Assembly: GCF_037042905.1 (NCBI RefSeq)
Contig: NC_087259.1
Location: 21,173,501 to 21,237,500, forward strand
DNA: 64,000 nt
Reading direction: 5' to 3'
Source of the DNA: Lytechinus pictus
Taxonomy: Eukaryota > Echinodermata > Echinoidea > Temnopleuroida > Toxopneustidae
Part shown: in pieces, positions 1 to 10,190 of the stretch
Layout of the letters: the number at the start of each line of letters is the position of its first letter
Numbering within the stretch: position 1 is the first letter of the stretch
Notes under the pieces: model-generated
Databases searched by the model: none
Told to the model about the DNA's origin: nothing
What the model saw: the letters and a program-made list of their open reading frames with translations, nothing else
Program-made: the position numbers and the translations under genes

Positions 1-519
1 GGTTTGCGGGGGGGGGGGGGGTCCATCACCAGTCAAGGAATGCAACTTCCCAATGTAAAAATTTTGTCGCTCATATAGCACAGCCTTGAACTTGACTGAC
101 AGTTCATAAACATGTGTTTTGTACCCAAAATTGTCATTTCCTCTGACCTGATCAAAGGTCGTATATGATCCATGCATACTCCATTCAAATTAAAATTGCA
201 CATTGTGTTCAATGCCAACGAAGGCAACGAATGTAGGTCGACTGCGGTGTGTAGAGTATATCACATGCTATCAGATTGTATATACACATGTACTTCAGAT
301 ACTACTGGCTGTTTACCGAATGTGTCTGTATTTTAAATATCGAGTTCAAATTTGCAGCTTTATTTGTGTTGATCATTGGACCAGGCTGACTGATGATTCT
401 TGTTGATATAAACTCAATTCATGAGACTGTAAAGAGTTTGTCTCGAATGATTGCACTGCAAGTTGAATTGATTTTGGAATACGAATTATAAGTCCCTGGA
501 GTTTAACATTGGAATAAAG

Positions 520-1972
520 ATGTCATCGTCTGCTGTCAGTGATGGAGAATGTGAACACAAAACCCGTACAATTCTCTGGTGCATGCCTCGGTCAGTTTCC
601 ACCGCTTTAACAAAATGTCTTAGCTTCACACCTGACACACATGTGTGGTTCGAACCTTACTGTTACTGCTCCCTCGCAAGGCGGGAAATACAAAATCGTC
701 TGCAAGTCGACTTGCCGACCTTTTACCATGGCAATGAACATACTTTTCACCAGGCAGCCAGCTTCATGAACGAATCAACAAGCTGTAAATCATTCAAATC
801 TGAAAGTCTTTCGTAGGTATAAGCTGCATTTTACCATCCTATAAAAAACGGGATACAAAAAGAGTCATGTTGTAACTTGGAAATAAAATAAACATTTTTA
901 AGATCTAAGTAACTATCGATCTTCCAGGGACCGCGGGGCGCGGAACGGTGTCGAAAGTGCGGAGCTGAGCCAAAATAGGGGGGGGGGGATGGGCTGACCA
1001 TGCAAAATATCACAATCAGATGGTCATTTTTACGTTTTTGTACATGGTTTTGAAAAAAAAACAGGTGTGTGTGTGTGTGGGGGGGGGGGGGCTGAAGCCC
1101 ATCCACCCAGCCCCCCCACCTGTTTTCGCGGTCCATGTCTTTATCTTTAACATTCTATCCACTCATTGCAAAGTTTCAAAGCAGGCTTAATTGTCACTGA
1201 AGTTTCAGCTTAATTAAATCAATGTGATATTTTAGACCGTCTTAGATTGATGAAAATAACGATATTTCTGTCCATTATATCGGTCATAATGAGCTCTTTC
1301 CTCTATTCGAATTTCGGTTACAGGTATAACGAAGTGAAGAAATCCCTTGAAAGTTGGTCAAACAAGCATGTTTTTGTGAAAGACATTGCATTCAGCATAG
1401 GTGAGAATGAGCGTCCATTCCTGCCGACGGGATTTAAGCATACTTTCCTCATCCGACATCCTCTGCGCTCCTTCTACTCCCAAAGGAAAATGATGTTCGA
1501 ACACTGCTCCAAACTTGGGCTCTTGACCGGCGAAGCCGCCGATGAGTCGACATACGACCTCGAGCGGCATAACCACTACATGACCCCGGGTCTTTTCATC
1601 AAGGACGTCTATGACCTCTGGAAGTATATTCGGGAGAATTTTGATAGGGACCCCGTCGTGATGGACGGTGACGATCTGCTTGCGAACCCTTCCGAAATGC
1701 TCCCGAAGTATTGCCGAGCCGTCGGACTGCCTTGCGAAGAATCCCGATTGACGTGGGATGCTTCGCTGAATGTTGTGAAGACGTGGAAACTGCCTGCCGA
1801 TGATCTCTTGGAGAACATCGTAGCGTGGTATGGAACTGCGACGAGGAGTAGCGGATTCAAACCAGCCAATAGGATGCCTTCTCGTGACGAAGTTACTCGA
1901 GACGTCATAAGATGTACTGACCAAGTCTTGCCATTTTATGAAGAGATGTATGAACATCGAATGAAAGTCTAA
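520..1972 (+). CDS. Sulfotransferase-fold P-loop protein, two exons, 313 aa
   Basis: Exons 520-812 and 1324-1972 join in frame through a GT-AG intron (donor GTAGGTATAAG, acceptor TTACAG), giving 313 aa. Residues about 17-30 hold CMPRSVSTAL, which fits the 5'-phosphosulfate P-loop of sulfotransferases. Residues about 138-148 hold TFLIRHPLRSF, which fits the 3'-phosphate-binding region that contacts the PAPS cofactor. The body looks like the divergent sulfotransferase-like proteins of marine invertebrates, some of which databases label branched-chain-aminotransferase-like. The real substrate is unknown and no signal peptide or membrane segment is evident, so a cytosolic protein is inferred. The start is the first in-frame ATG. 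The 1247 ATG, upstream of exon 2, would add a hydrophobic leader but lies inside the intron and lacks the P-loop. Poly(A) signals AATAAA lie at 2213 and 2269. Exon 2 is clearly more GC-rich than its surroundings. Confidence 0.8.
925..1137. mobile_element. hAT-like MITE with 5-bp duplication, in sulfotransferase intron
   Basis: The left end CAGGGACCGCG and right end CGCGGTCCATG are inverted. The flanks TCTTC and TCTTT form a 5-bp target duplication with one mismatch. Internal G-runs and a stretch around CTGACCATGCAAAATATCAC match the element at 46751-46894 in inverse orientation, so the two are one family. Confidence 0.6.
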
Positions 1973-2212
1973 CGAAAATGGTTAACATTATCTCCATACA
2001 TTATTACAGTGGTTATTGATTATACTACAGAAAGCAATGAACAAAAACCAATATTCAAAATAATGGACAATGATAGTAAAAGGATAGTGTTGAATATATA
2101 TCATATATATGCCTGTTGGCCACCTGCTTTTTGCACAGGTTATGGGATCGACGTACGAAATCCTGTCCAGATAGATGTGTTACTTTCATAAGAGAGAGCA
2201 TGGTGATCAAAC

Positions 2213-2274
2213 AATAAATTCTGCCAATGAAACCATTGCATTGCAGTAAACGCCGCCTTCAGCTCCAAAATAAA
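2213..2274 (+). terminator. Poly(A) signals of the sulfotransferase gene
   Basis: Two AATAAA hexamers occur at 2213-2218 and 2269-2274, about 240-300 bases after the stop codon. They are the first such signals downstream on the plus strand. The actual cleavage site is not visible from sequence alone. Confidence 0.45.
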
Positions 2275-2704
2275 GATGTAAATTAAATCCGCATTTTTTC
2301 ATAGTGGCAACAATCTATAAATCAGTAAGGGTCACTGCGCTTAAAGGGGTATTCCAGGTTGAATACATATTATTTTGAAGGGATAAAGTAATATCAGCAT
2401 CAAAATCAGACAAGAAAATCCCGAAGGAAATAAGGTTAATAACCTTATTTCCTTATTTCCTAAAAAAAAAAATGTCATAATATGACATTTTTATATGCAT
2501 TTCTTCATAAATATGCGATTAGCACGATGATGATGTCATATCTATACCAGCTTGTTCTTTGATATTAATATGAAATTATATTTATTAAAATTCATGTCAA
2601 CGAAAAATGTAAAAAAGGGACCCAACAACTTATTTGATGCGTGAGATAATCATTGCTAAAACTTATTTTGTCACAAGGGAGACGCGCATGCCCTCTTAAA
2701 ACGA

Positions 2705-2873
2705 ATTAGTCAAATTGACTAGACCAGTATAGTCAGCTGGATGCAACTGATATGGCAATCACTGATTATCACATTTCTGACATATATTCTAGTCAGAAAA
2801 ACTCTGTTTTAGTAAAATACGACTAGAATAACAGCTGCATCCAGCTGACCTTATTAACCAGTTGACTGATTTG
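2705..2873. repeat. Fold-back repeat (MITE-like)
   Basis: The segments 2731-2749 and 2832-2850 (AGTCAGCTGGATGCAACTG and its near-perfect reverse complement) form inverted arms. Weaker complementarity continues outward to about 2705 and 2873. No clear target duplication was found. The remaining DNA between 1973 and 4250 shows no coding signal. Confidence 0.5.
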
Positions 2874-3328
2874 TTTATATATGGAGTGTATGAAAAACGA
2901 AATAAACATAAGAAAAGGGAAAGTGGGGACAAATGACATCATCGACCCACCTACTGCATATTCATGATACGGCTTGCATATATCTTTTTTTTTACAAAGT
3001 GTTAAGTTTATAATTCAGTGATTTCGTTGTTTATTATCTGATATCTTCATCGAGTTTTTTTTTCAGCCAGGAGTGCGTACCGTTTAGGATCGCTCTCCAT
3101 AAAATAAATGAAAGATACTTTTCACGAGAGAGATAAGATAAAGGGATGGAGAGATCGAGATGGAAAGAAGAGGGGTAGGGAGTTTCCTTATAGTATATCA
3201 AAACAAACGCCCCACATGCCCCAGGCCCCAACCCCATGCACAAAACCTTACCAAACAAGAAAAAAAAATATCCAAACATAATACAAAGGCCCATTTTAGA
3301 GCAGAGCACCCCCAATGGGCCCATTGAT

Positions 3329-3468
3329 CTGGGGTCCGTTGCAGAAAGGGTTGCGTTTAAACGCAAGTCAAAAAATCAATCGCAAGTCCCAAATGTGTGC
3401 TGTACGTTGATTGGTTGAAAATCAATCGAGTTATGATTGATTGCAACTCTTTCTGCAACGGGCCCCAG
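3329..3468. mobile_element. MITE with GGGCCCGTTGCAGAAAG-type ends
   Basis: The left end CTGGGGTCCGTTGCAGAAAG and right end CTTTCTGCAACGGGCCCCAG are inverted with one mismatch. Internal motifs ATCAATC/GATTGAT are also inverted. Related ends recur elsewhere in the window (23525-23655, 28070-28232), so this belongs to an abundant miniature family. The target duplication is unclear. Confidence 0.65.
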
Positions 3469-3770
3469 TACGCATGAGAATTAAGGGACCGGACTACATG
3501 TAGAATAAATGTGATTTTATTAAACCACGGTCCACCATAATTATCTGGAAGCACTGAAAAGGGGAAAATATGTCTGACTATACAAAAACAGCCACTAGAT
3601 ATCACCCCAAAGCAACTGAGATGCATGACAAAGATTTAGTTGGAAATGTCTGAATGCATGTTATATAAAAGCGAGAGAACGAGAGAGAACAAATAATTGA
3701 AATATAGATATATAGGCCTATACATATATAAATATAAAATTAATAAATCATTTAACTATGTGAATAAATA

Positions 3771-3848
3771 TAATGAATGAATGAATGGATGGATGGATGG
3801 ATGAATGAATGATTGGATGAATGAATGAATGAATGAATGAATGAATAA
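3771..3848. repeat. ATGA/ATGG tetranucleotide microsatellite
   Basis: An imperfect run of GAAT and GGAT units spans the interval and is directly visible. It lies in the spacer upstream of the nested transposon block. No gene is associated. Confidence 0.9.
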
Positions 3849-4986
3849 GGGGGCGGGGCAGGTCGGTCACCTTTCGTCAACAGCCTCCTAACCGGCACAT
3901 GCAGACGACGTACGGCGGATATCCGGCCCACTTATTATCCAGATATATATAGATACAGCGTTCGATTTGGATTCGCTCGCGCACTGCTGACGTGTGAATA
4001 TTTCTCGGTAAGATTGCTTTGCTTTATCATGTAAGGTAGATCTATATAAGTCATCGTGATAAGTGCTCAAAGGGAAGGATTCCTAAATGATTCTAGGGTT
4101 CGTTTTGTTTCATCATGAATGTTTATACTAGATTTTAGATTAACGTTAGTCGTTACTCATCGGAAATCAACTTCCATTTTTGTAGTGTCCCATGTATTGA
4201 GTTCTGTGTAGGCCTAAATTAAGTTTGTTCCCCCTTCTCCACTCCTTCACTCTTCAGCCTAGACAGCTGGCAGCCATCTGTTTCGAGTTTTTTAACATTT
4301 TTTTTTTTTCATTTATCCTCGTACACAGACGGCTCTCTTTCATGTAGCCACCAGGCATTGGCAAAATCCCCCCGACAGCGACGGGGCTCATCGATTTTTG
4401 TCTTTATTTCATAAAAATATTTAAAAAGAACTGTAGGCCTACCAAAATAAAGATTATTGATATTCCGTTTTGGCCTGAAATGCACCAAAACGGGAAAAAA
4501 ACAGTGACTTACTTCGGCTGTCGCGTAACTTCACTTCCCTGTTTTATCCGAACTTAATACATAATAAACATGGGCGCCATTGAGTCCCTGTACCGTATGG
4601 GTACTAGTAGTAGTATTCAACCCGGCATAATTCAAAGATTTTGACATATTCCCCAAAATATTTAGAAATAGGGAATTTATCTTAATTTCATACCTTTGTT
4701 ATTTCCAGGGTAATCTGTTGTCGATATTTTCTTTGTCAATCTGTCGACTGTATGCGCGGAGGATCGAATTATGCGGCGATGGCCTTTTGCACTGAATGGT
4801 ACTAGTATTCAACCTAGTGAGGATTGATAGCAAATCTCAAAAGGGTTTAGAATGCTAAATTAGATCTAGATCTATGTAAGTCTCTGGCTTTGATTAATTC
4901 CCTGTTTGGTCTCATCTCAAATGGTCTAGTCCATAGTCGGATGGGACAAGGGCAGATTGAGAGACAGGGCCATCTTTCATCGCTAG

Positions 4987-5562
4987 TGTAGAGTGGCCGA
5001 ATGTTCAATGATACACCTCACAAAATCAGTCGTAAAACAAGCAAACTCAAATCATATCAAACAGCCAGAAGCACCAAATAAGAAGAACCTAAAATATAAT
5101 TGAAGCTGAACTAAACTCAAAATAAAGATGTTGACAAAATGAAGTCCAGTGATGCTCTAATTTATTGGTCTGCAATCTAGACCTCACAAGGCATTGCCTT
5201 CACAAATTATATATTCAAATGTATTCAAAACATAGTGTCACATGATAAATTCAACCAATAGAGAAAGAAAGAATGGAAGAACCCAGAAAAGTGGAAGAAC
5301 CAAGGGTGAAAGGTGAACCAATGAGAATGAGATAGGATGATATGAATGAGGAACAATGTTCTGAATGTAAATGAGAAAAGGACAATAGAAACATGTGGAG
5401 ATGCATGGAGTTGGAATGGCAATGGAATGATGTGATGTAGAAACTAAGGAATGAGAGAAACAGGTGTGTGACAGAGGCATAGAAATGGTAGTGAAGAGAA
5501 GTATGGAAAGCAAAGTGTGAAATAAACAATTATATTAAATAAGGCAAAATTCAACTCTTACA
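4987..5562 (-). repeat. Left LTR (3' LTR of the element)
   Basis: It is identical to 9615-10190 except for the base at 5501. It begins TGTAGAGTGG and ends CTCTTACA on the plus strand. Short ORFs inside it recur in the other LTR only because the DNA is duplicated. Confidence 0.93.
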
Positions 5563-5580
5563 TAAGCTTCCTTCTTCACT
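5563..5580 (-). promoter_or_regulatory. Polypurine tract next to the 3' LTR
   Basis: On the minus strand the bases just before the LTR read GTGAAGAAGGAAGCTTA. This is a purine-rich tract in the position used to prime plus-strand DNA synthesis. The assignment rests on position and composition only. Confidence 0.5.
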
Positions 5581-7473
5581 AAAAATGTCCTAATTTTTAT
5601 AAGTTTCAAATTGATACATTAAAAAAATTGTCAAAAGTAATTTTCTGAAAACTTTTGGATTCACAAATGAGGATGAGTACTTTCTTTGAGGAAGGAAACC
5701 TATACATTATTTTTGTAAATATAAATATCTGCATTTTTAGTTGTTGCATCTGTCAGTAGAACAATTAAAACTTTTTATCAATGATGATTAACCAAAATCA
5801 GAATATCTAGAATTAAACATTCAACTCTGCAACTTTTTTGGCCTCTTACAAATAAAAACAATATTCTTATCAATTCGAAGCGAAGAATAAAAAACTTACA
5901 ATAATAAATGCCGTTCTTCTGCCAGTTGCAATATAAGTACATGAACATTCAAATAATCCGTTTGTCTTTCATGTCGATAAATATATACATGGCATCAAAT
6001 TTGTTTAGTCACTTTTCAATATACATGTTGCTGACAGCGAGAAATATAACAACTTTTAAAAATGGATTTTGATACAAATTTAAGTTTGTGTCCATTTGAG
6101 CTGACACATGAAAATCTTTTTTTTTTTCTTCTTTCAGTTGTTAAAATAAATTTTGTAACAAATTTGGAACTAAGTGCATTTCGGTAAACATGAAAAAAAA
6201 ATTGTATTCCATTTAAATAAGGGAAAATATATATATATATATATATCCGTGCAAACAGAATATTGTTTGATGATAATAGATTGTCTTGCAGAAATTAGTC
6301 TTTTCTCTTTTATTTCCAAGGTATAACAAAAGTTAGTTCGTATTTCCAGAAAAGATTTTGCCTTTTGAATTTCTGTAATGAAAACAGCATTGCTCTTAAA
6401 AAGCAAGTAGGAAAATTCAGAAAAAATAAATTTTTTTGAACAAATTGTCCCTAATCGAAATTAGAGTACGGAACGGGGAGAAAACACAATTATTTTGCAA
6501 AAACAACCTTTACAATTTTTTTTTTCTGATATGTCCATACTTTTTTTTCGTATTGGACAAAACATCACATATATACATTAAACGATGATGGTAACATTTC
6601 AACATGAAAGTCTTTTCTTTAGATTTGGAAGAAATATTGATTTCCTTTGGGTTTTTTTTTTTTTTTTTTTTTTTTTGGGGGGGGGGCTGATAATAATAAT
6701 AATAAAATATGAATAAAGATAACTAAACTGTTTTTTTTTTTTTGTAACAGTCCATTTTGGTTTGAATTACAAGATGGAATCAATCAAAATAGTTTACATC
6801 TTGCATAACAAATTTTATCTTTTTTTTTTTTGGGGGGGGGTGGTTGTTCAAAAAATAATCTGATCATAGGAAAAGGTATTTGGTTGAAGCAACTATTAAA
6901 CTAACAATTTTTACTATAAAACATAATTCCTTTTGAATTTGGAATACTTATACATCTATTTTCCATATTTCTTTTAGATATAAAATTCCAGTTTCAGTAT
7001 AACTTTTGGAAAAGAATCTGGAAGGTTAACATGTTGAAAAATACATAGTTATCAAATATTTGAAAATGTGAAACATTTCAGTCAAAACTTTTTCTTGTTT
7101 TAAATCTTTTGAATTTTATTTTTGTTTTAAATCAGTATTATGTAATATTGTTGCTGTTCCTGTTTTCACTTTGGATTTGTTTAGTCTGCCAAAAGTTATT
7201 AAAATACTATTTTATCACATAAGAAAATAATTTGGACTATTTTCTTTCTTTTCAGAAAAAAAAATCATTCTGACTTTTGGTCTTAAAATGTGAGACTGGA
7301 AAGTTTCAATATTTTCTTACAAAACATTGCCATCTTCTTTTCTTCTTGTCTAGTCTTCTGCCCATCATTTGAGAATATAGTGATTGGCAGTTGACATCTG
7401 TGGCCATACTTCAGATCTTGAAGCAAGTCCATGTAGTTCATAATGACTGTCAGCTTGGGTTGGTACCGAGTGT
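5581..7473. other. Non-coding internal region of the LTR element
   Basis: About 1.9 kb between the protein stop and the 3' LTR is AT-rich with long T-runs followed by G-runs (about 6650-6686 and 6820-6842) and an AT repeat at 6226-6246. No ORF over 85 codons looks genuine. In autonomous relatives pol would be expected near here. None is detectable, even as a decayed frame. Confidence 0.6.
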
Positions 7474-9210
7474 CTATGAAGACGTACAGGTTTGGAGGTG
7501 AGCGCCAGGGTTGATGGTACCCTGACCTCCCTTCCAAGAAGAAGGATGATACTCTGCTGTGGAGATCTCAGAGAGAATGAAAGAATCTGAGTTAAAGGTA
7601 CTCTGATCATTCATCCACGAAGGAGGGTGAATGCTAGAATGGGGAGAAAAATGTGGAGTCTTGAAGTTAGGGTGATTACTGTAGGTGAAAGGAGACTGGT
7701 GAAGGATGAAGTTGGAGGCATCATCTTCTGTAGGAGACTCAACGATGCTGAAGTCATCTCCCGAGGTAGACTTGAAATTGCGAGAGTCAGCTTCTGTGGA
7801 AATCATGCAGACGTTTGAGTGGATATCTTTCGAGGAAGACCTGGGTTTCTTCTGGTAGTTGGATTGTTTCTTCCCAGTCTTGGACTTTTTCTTACTTGGT
7901 CCATCTTTGAATTTTTTCCTTGGTTGGCAAGATGTTGGGTGTAATAACTTGGTTCGGCAGTCTTTGAAGTCTTCCTGTGGTTGGTATGATGAATGGCTGA
8001 TCCGGGAAGAAGGCTGGTTACCATTGCTTGCGTATTGGTTGGGATGACAAAGATTGCAAGTCTTGCAAAAGTTCAAGATGTCTTGGTGCATGAATGGCCA
8101 GAATAGCTCAGACTTGGCTTTCTCCAGGGTCTGATCAATGTCAAGGTACTCTGCTGACTGATGATCATGGAGAAGTGGCAACATCTCTGGAATGAGATTC
8201 CTTGGGATGACCGCTTGGAAGATCCGTTTCACTTTCTTCCTGTCCATCTTGGATCGATAGAGGATGTCATCTTTAATGCAGAAACGAGGTAGTTGCCATA
8301 AGTAACGTCTAATTCGCGGGTGGTATTGACGAATCTCTTTCGGCGAAAATCTTTGTCCATCAGTAACAGTCTCTCTCAGTTTCCTTATTTCTCCGTCTTT
8401 CTTCTGATGTTCGAGAATTTTCAGTTCGAGTCTGGTGAAGGACTTAGCTGGATGAGGACTTCGTTGGTTGATTGAGATAGGTCTGCTGTCAGTGGTTTTC
8501 TCCAGATTGGTTTGGGTACCTGCAGAGACTGATGAAGGAAGCATGGGTGTGATGACTGAAACAATTGCTGGAGGAGGCTGAAAATTGGTAGGTATATGTT
8601 GCCCGAGTTGGTGCTCTTGTCTGTTAGAGGGGGCATTCCTCTTGGCTTGGTGTCTTAGAGGGCTCGATAAACTGAGCTGAGGTTGTTGATGTGAGTGCTG
8701 GAGTCTCTCTAGCTTTTCTTCTAGTTTCTCTAGACGAAGGAGGACTTGCTGGAGCACTTCACCTACATTCCTTAAGGCAGCAACCCGAGACTCTTCATCT
8801 GGTGGTGATTGCGATGAAAGAGAGTGGTCTGGTTCGATGAAGGTTGCTTCACTCTTGGAATGCGCATCAAAATGTTTCTGGCTGGTAGAGTTGCTGGATA
8901 TCTGGAAGTTGTTCAGGTTGCCTCTTCCAAAAATCGCAGATAGGATAGTCTTAGCTTCATGGAAGTCTTTCTGTCTAGATTCTGAAAAGCTCTCCCAAAC
9001 TTGCAAGGCGGAACCTGCTAGACATGAGGGAAGGAGGACATGTATACGGCTAAGCGCATCAGGTACCATCTCTACGGCGACTTCAAACCGTCTGACCCAT
9101 TGTCGAAAATCTTGCCCATCATCTCCTGTGAACACCTCTGGTAATTCAATGTCAAACATGGTTAAACCTATGTCATCAAATAACTTGACACTGCTGAAAA
9201 GGGTAGGCAA
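7474..9210 (-). CDS. Retrotransposon Gag protein fused to integrase-type zinc-binding remnant, 578 aa
   Basis: This is the single intact ORF of the LTR element. Residues about 18-97 look like a Ty3/gypsy Gag: an ELPEVFTGDDGQDFRQWVRR-type start, then a segment ending near AIFGRG. Residues 141-175 form a Leu/Glu-rich coiled coil. No CCHC zinc knuckle is seen. Residues about 305-390 resemble the N-terminal zinc-binding region of integrase: an FCIKDDILYR lead-in, His348, a WPFMHQDI block, then Cys385 and Cys388. The second histidine of the HHCC motif, expected in a GH pair, appears as Glu-Tyr, so zinc binding is doubtful unless His350 substitutes. The tail (390-578) is Ser/Pro/Lys-rich with degenerate internal repeats and replaces the integrase core. 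The role of the fusion is unknown. Confidence 0.8.
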   Translation of the reverse strand: MPTLFSSVKLFDDIGLTMFDIELPEVFTGDDGQDFRQWVRRFEVAVEMVPDALSRIHVLLPSCLAGSALQVWESFSESRQKDFHEAKTILSAIFGRGNLNNFQISSNSTSQKHFDAHSKSEATFIEPDHSLSSQSPPDEESRVAALRNVGEVLQQVLLRLEKLEEKLERLQHSHQQPQLSLSSPLRHQAKRNAPSNRQEHQLGQHIPTNFQPPPAIVSVITPMLPSSVSAGTQTNLEKTTDSRPISINQRSPHPAKSFTRLELKILEHQKKDGEIRKLRETVTDGQRFSPKEIRQYHPRIRRYLWQLPRFCIKDDILYRSKMDRKKVKRIFQAVIPRNLIPEMLPLLHDHQSAEYLDIDQTLEKAKSELFWPFMHQDILNFCKTCNLCHPNQYASNGNQPSSRISHSSYQPQEDFKDCRTKLLHPTSCQPRKKFKDGPSKKKSKTGKKQSNYQKKPRSSSKDIHSNVCMISTEADSRNFKSTSGDDFSIVESPTEDDASNFILHQSPFTYSNHPNFKTPHFSPHSSIHPPSWMNDQSTFNSDSFILSEISTAEYHPSSWKGGQGTINPGAHLQTCTSS

Positions 9211-9596
9211 TTAAGACTAGAAAATCCCGGAATAATTTCAGAGTGCTGGAGAGGGTTGAGCATATACACATGAAGGAGGATGTGACGTAGTTCTAAACAG
9301 CTACAAACATTTCAGAAAGGACTTCAAAATTGTGGTAGCACAGCTCATATGGAAGCAAGGCTGAAAATAACTGTTTCATCAAGCAGCAGTTTACAAAACC
9401 AACATGAAGAAGGGTGACTAGTAAAGGCTATCTATGATGAGAATAACAAGATTATACAGGCAAAAGGCTTACCACAGAAATAAGAGCTGGAACTAGCTGA
9501 ATAGATTGAGTATTGAACTTGACGAAGGATGCTAGGGTGTAAAAATCTTGAAGAAAGGGCGTGGCAGGCTCGGAGTTTCCTGGGTAAGACAACAGG

Positions 9597-9612
9597 ACCA
9601 CCGCTGCTACCA
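9597..9612 (-). promoter_or_regulatory. Candidate tRNA primer-binding site
   Basis: Two bases inside the 5' LTR boundary the minus strand reads TGGTAGCAGCGGTGG. The first nine bases are complementary to CTGCTACCA, the 3' end known for animal initiator tRNA-Met. Matching breaks after that, so the primer identity is tentative. Confidence 0.5.
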
Positions 9613-9614
9613 GT

Positions 9615-10190
9615 TGTAGAGTGGCCGAATGTTCAATGATACACCTCACAAAATCAGTCGTAAAACAAGCAAACTCAAATCATATCAAACAGCCAGAAGC
9701 ACCAAATAAGAAGAACCTAAAATATAATTGAAGCTGAACTAAACTCAAAATAAAGATGTTGACAAAATGAAGTCCAGTGATGCTCTAATTTATTGGTCTG
9801 CAATCTAGACCTCACAAGGCATTGCCTTCACAAATTATATATTCAAATGTATTCAAAACATAGTGTCACATGATAAATTCAACCAATAGAGAAAGAAAGA
9901 ATGGAAGAACCCAGAAAAGTGGAAGAACCAAGGGTGAAAGGTGAACCAATGAGAATGAGATAGGATGATATGAATGAGGAACAATGTTCTGAATGTAAAT
10001 GAGAAAAGGACAATAGAAACATGTGGAGATGCATGGAGTTGGAATGGCAATGGAATGATGTGATGTAGAAACTAAGGAATGAGAGAAACAGGTGTGTGAC
10101 AGAGGCATAGAAATGGTAGTGAAGAGAATTATGGAAAGCAAAGTGTGAAATAAACAATTATATTAAATAAGGCAAAATTCAACTCTTACA
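9615..10190 (-). repeat. Right LTR (5' LTR of the element)
   Basis: It is a 576-bp copy of 4987-5562 with one difference (T at 10129). In the element's orientation it should contain the promoter. No TATA box was assigned with confidence. Confidence 0.93.

Larger units (their letters stand above)
4987..10190 (-). mobile_element. Young non-autonomous LTR retrotransposon (Gag plus integrase zinc-binding remnant)
   Basis: Two 576-bp LTRs (4987-5562, 9615-10190) begin TG and end CA, and the element is flanked by CTAG at 4983-4986 and 10191-10194. The empty site CGCTAGGTTGAATAC is seen intact at about 46130. The element reads on the minus strand: primer site near 9612, protein 9210-7474, purine tract near 5579, then the LTR. 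Only one coding region is present. There is no protease, reverse transcriptase, RNase H or integrase catalytic core, so it must rely on a partner element. The LTRs differ at one base in 576 (5501 G versus 10129 T), which indicates a very recent insertion. The Gag and zinc-binding signatures point to the Ty3/gypsy group. Confidence 0.9.

Noticed and set aside
1247-1323. Alternative start giving a hydrophobic leader to the sulfotransferase gene
   Set aside because: The segment ends in a consensus acceptor and the upstream exon supplies the P-loop in perfect phase, so this is intron sequence.
1358-1957. 199-codon minus-strand ORF
   Set aside because: It is the antisense shadow of sulfotransferase exon 2; the plus-strand frame has the conserved motifs.
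5225-5529. Overlapping minus-strand ORFs in the LTR, repeated at 9853-10157
   Set aside because: They are duplicated only because the LTR is duplicated; composition is low-complexity and no known protein is matched.
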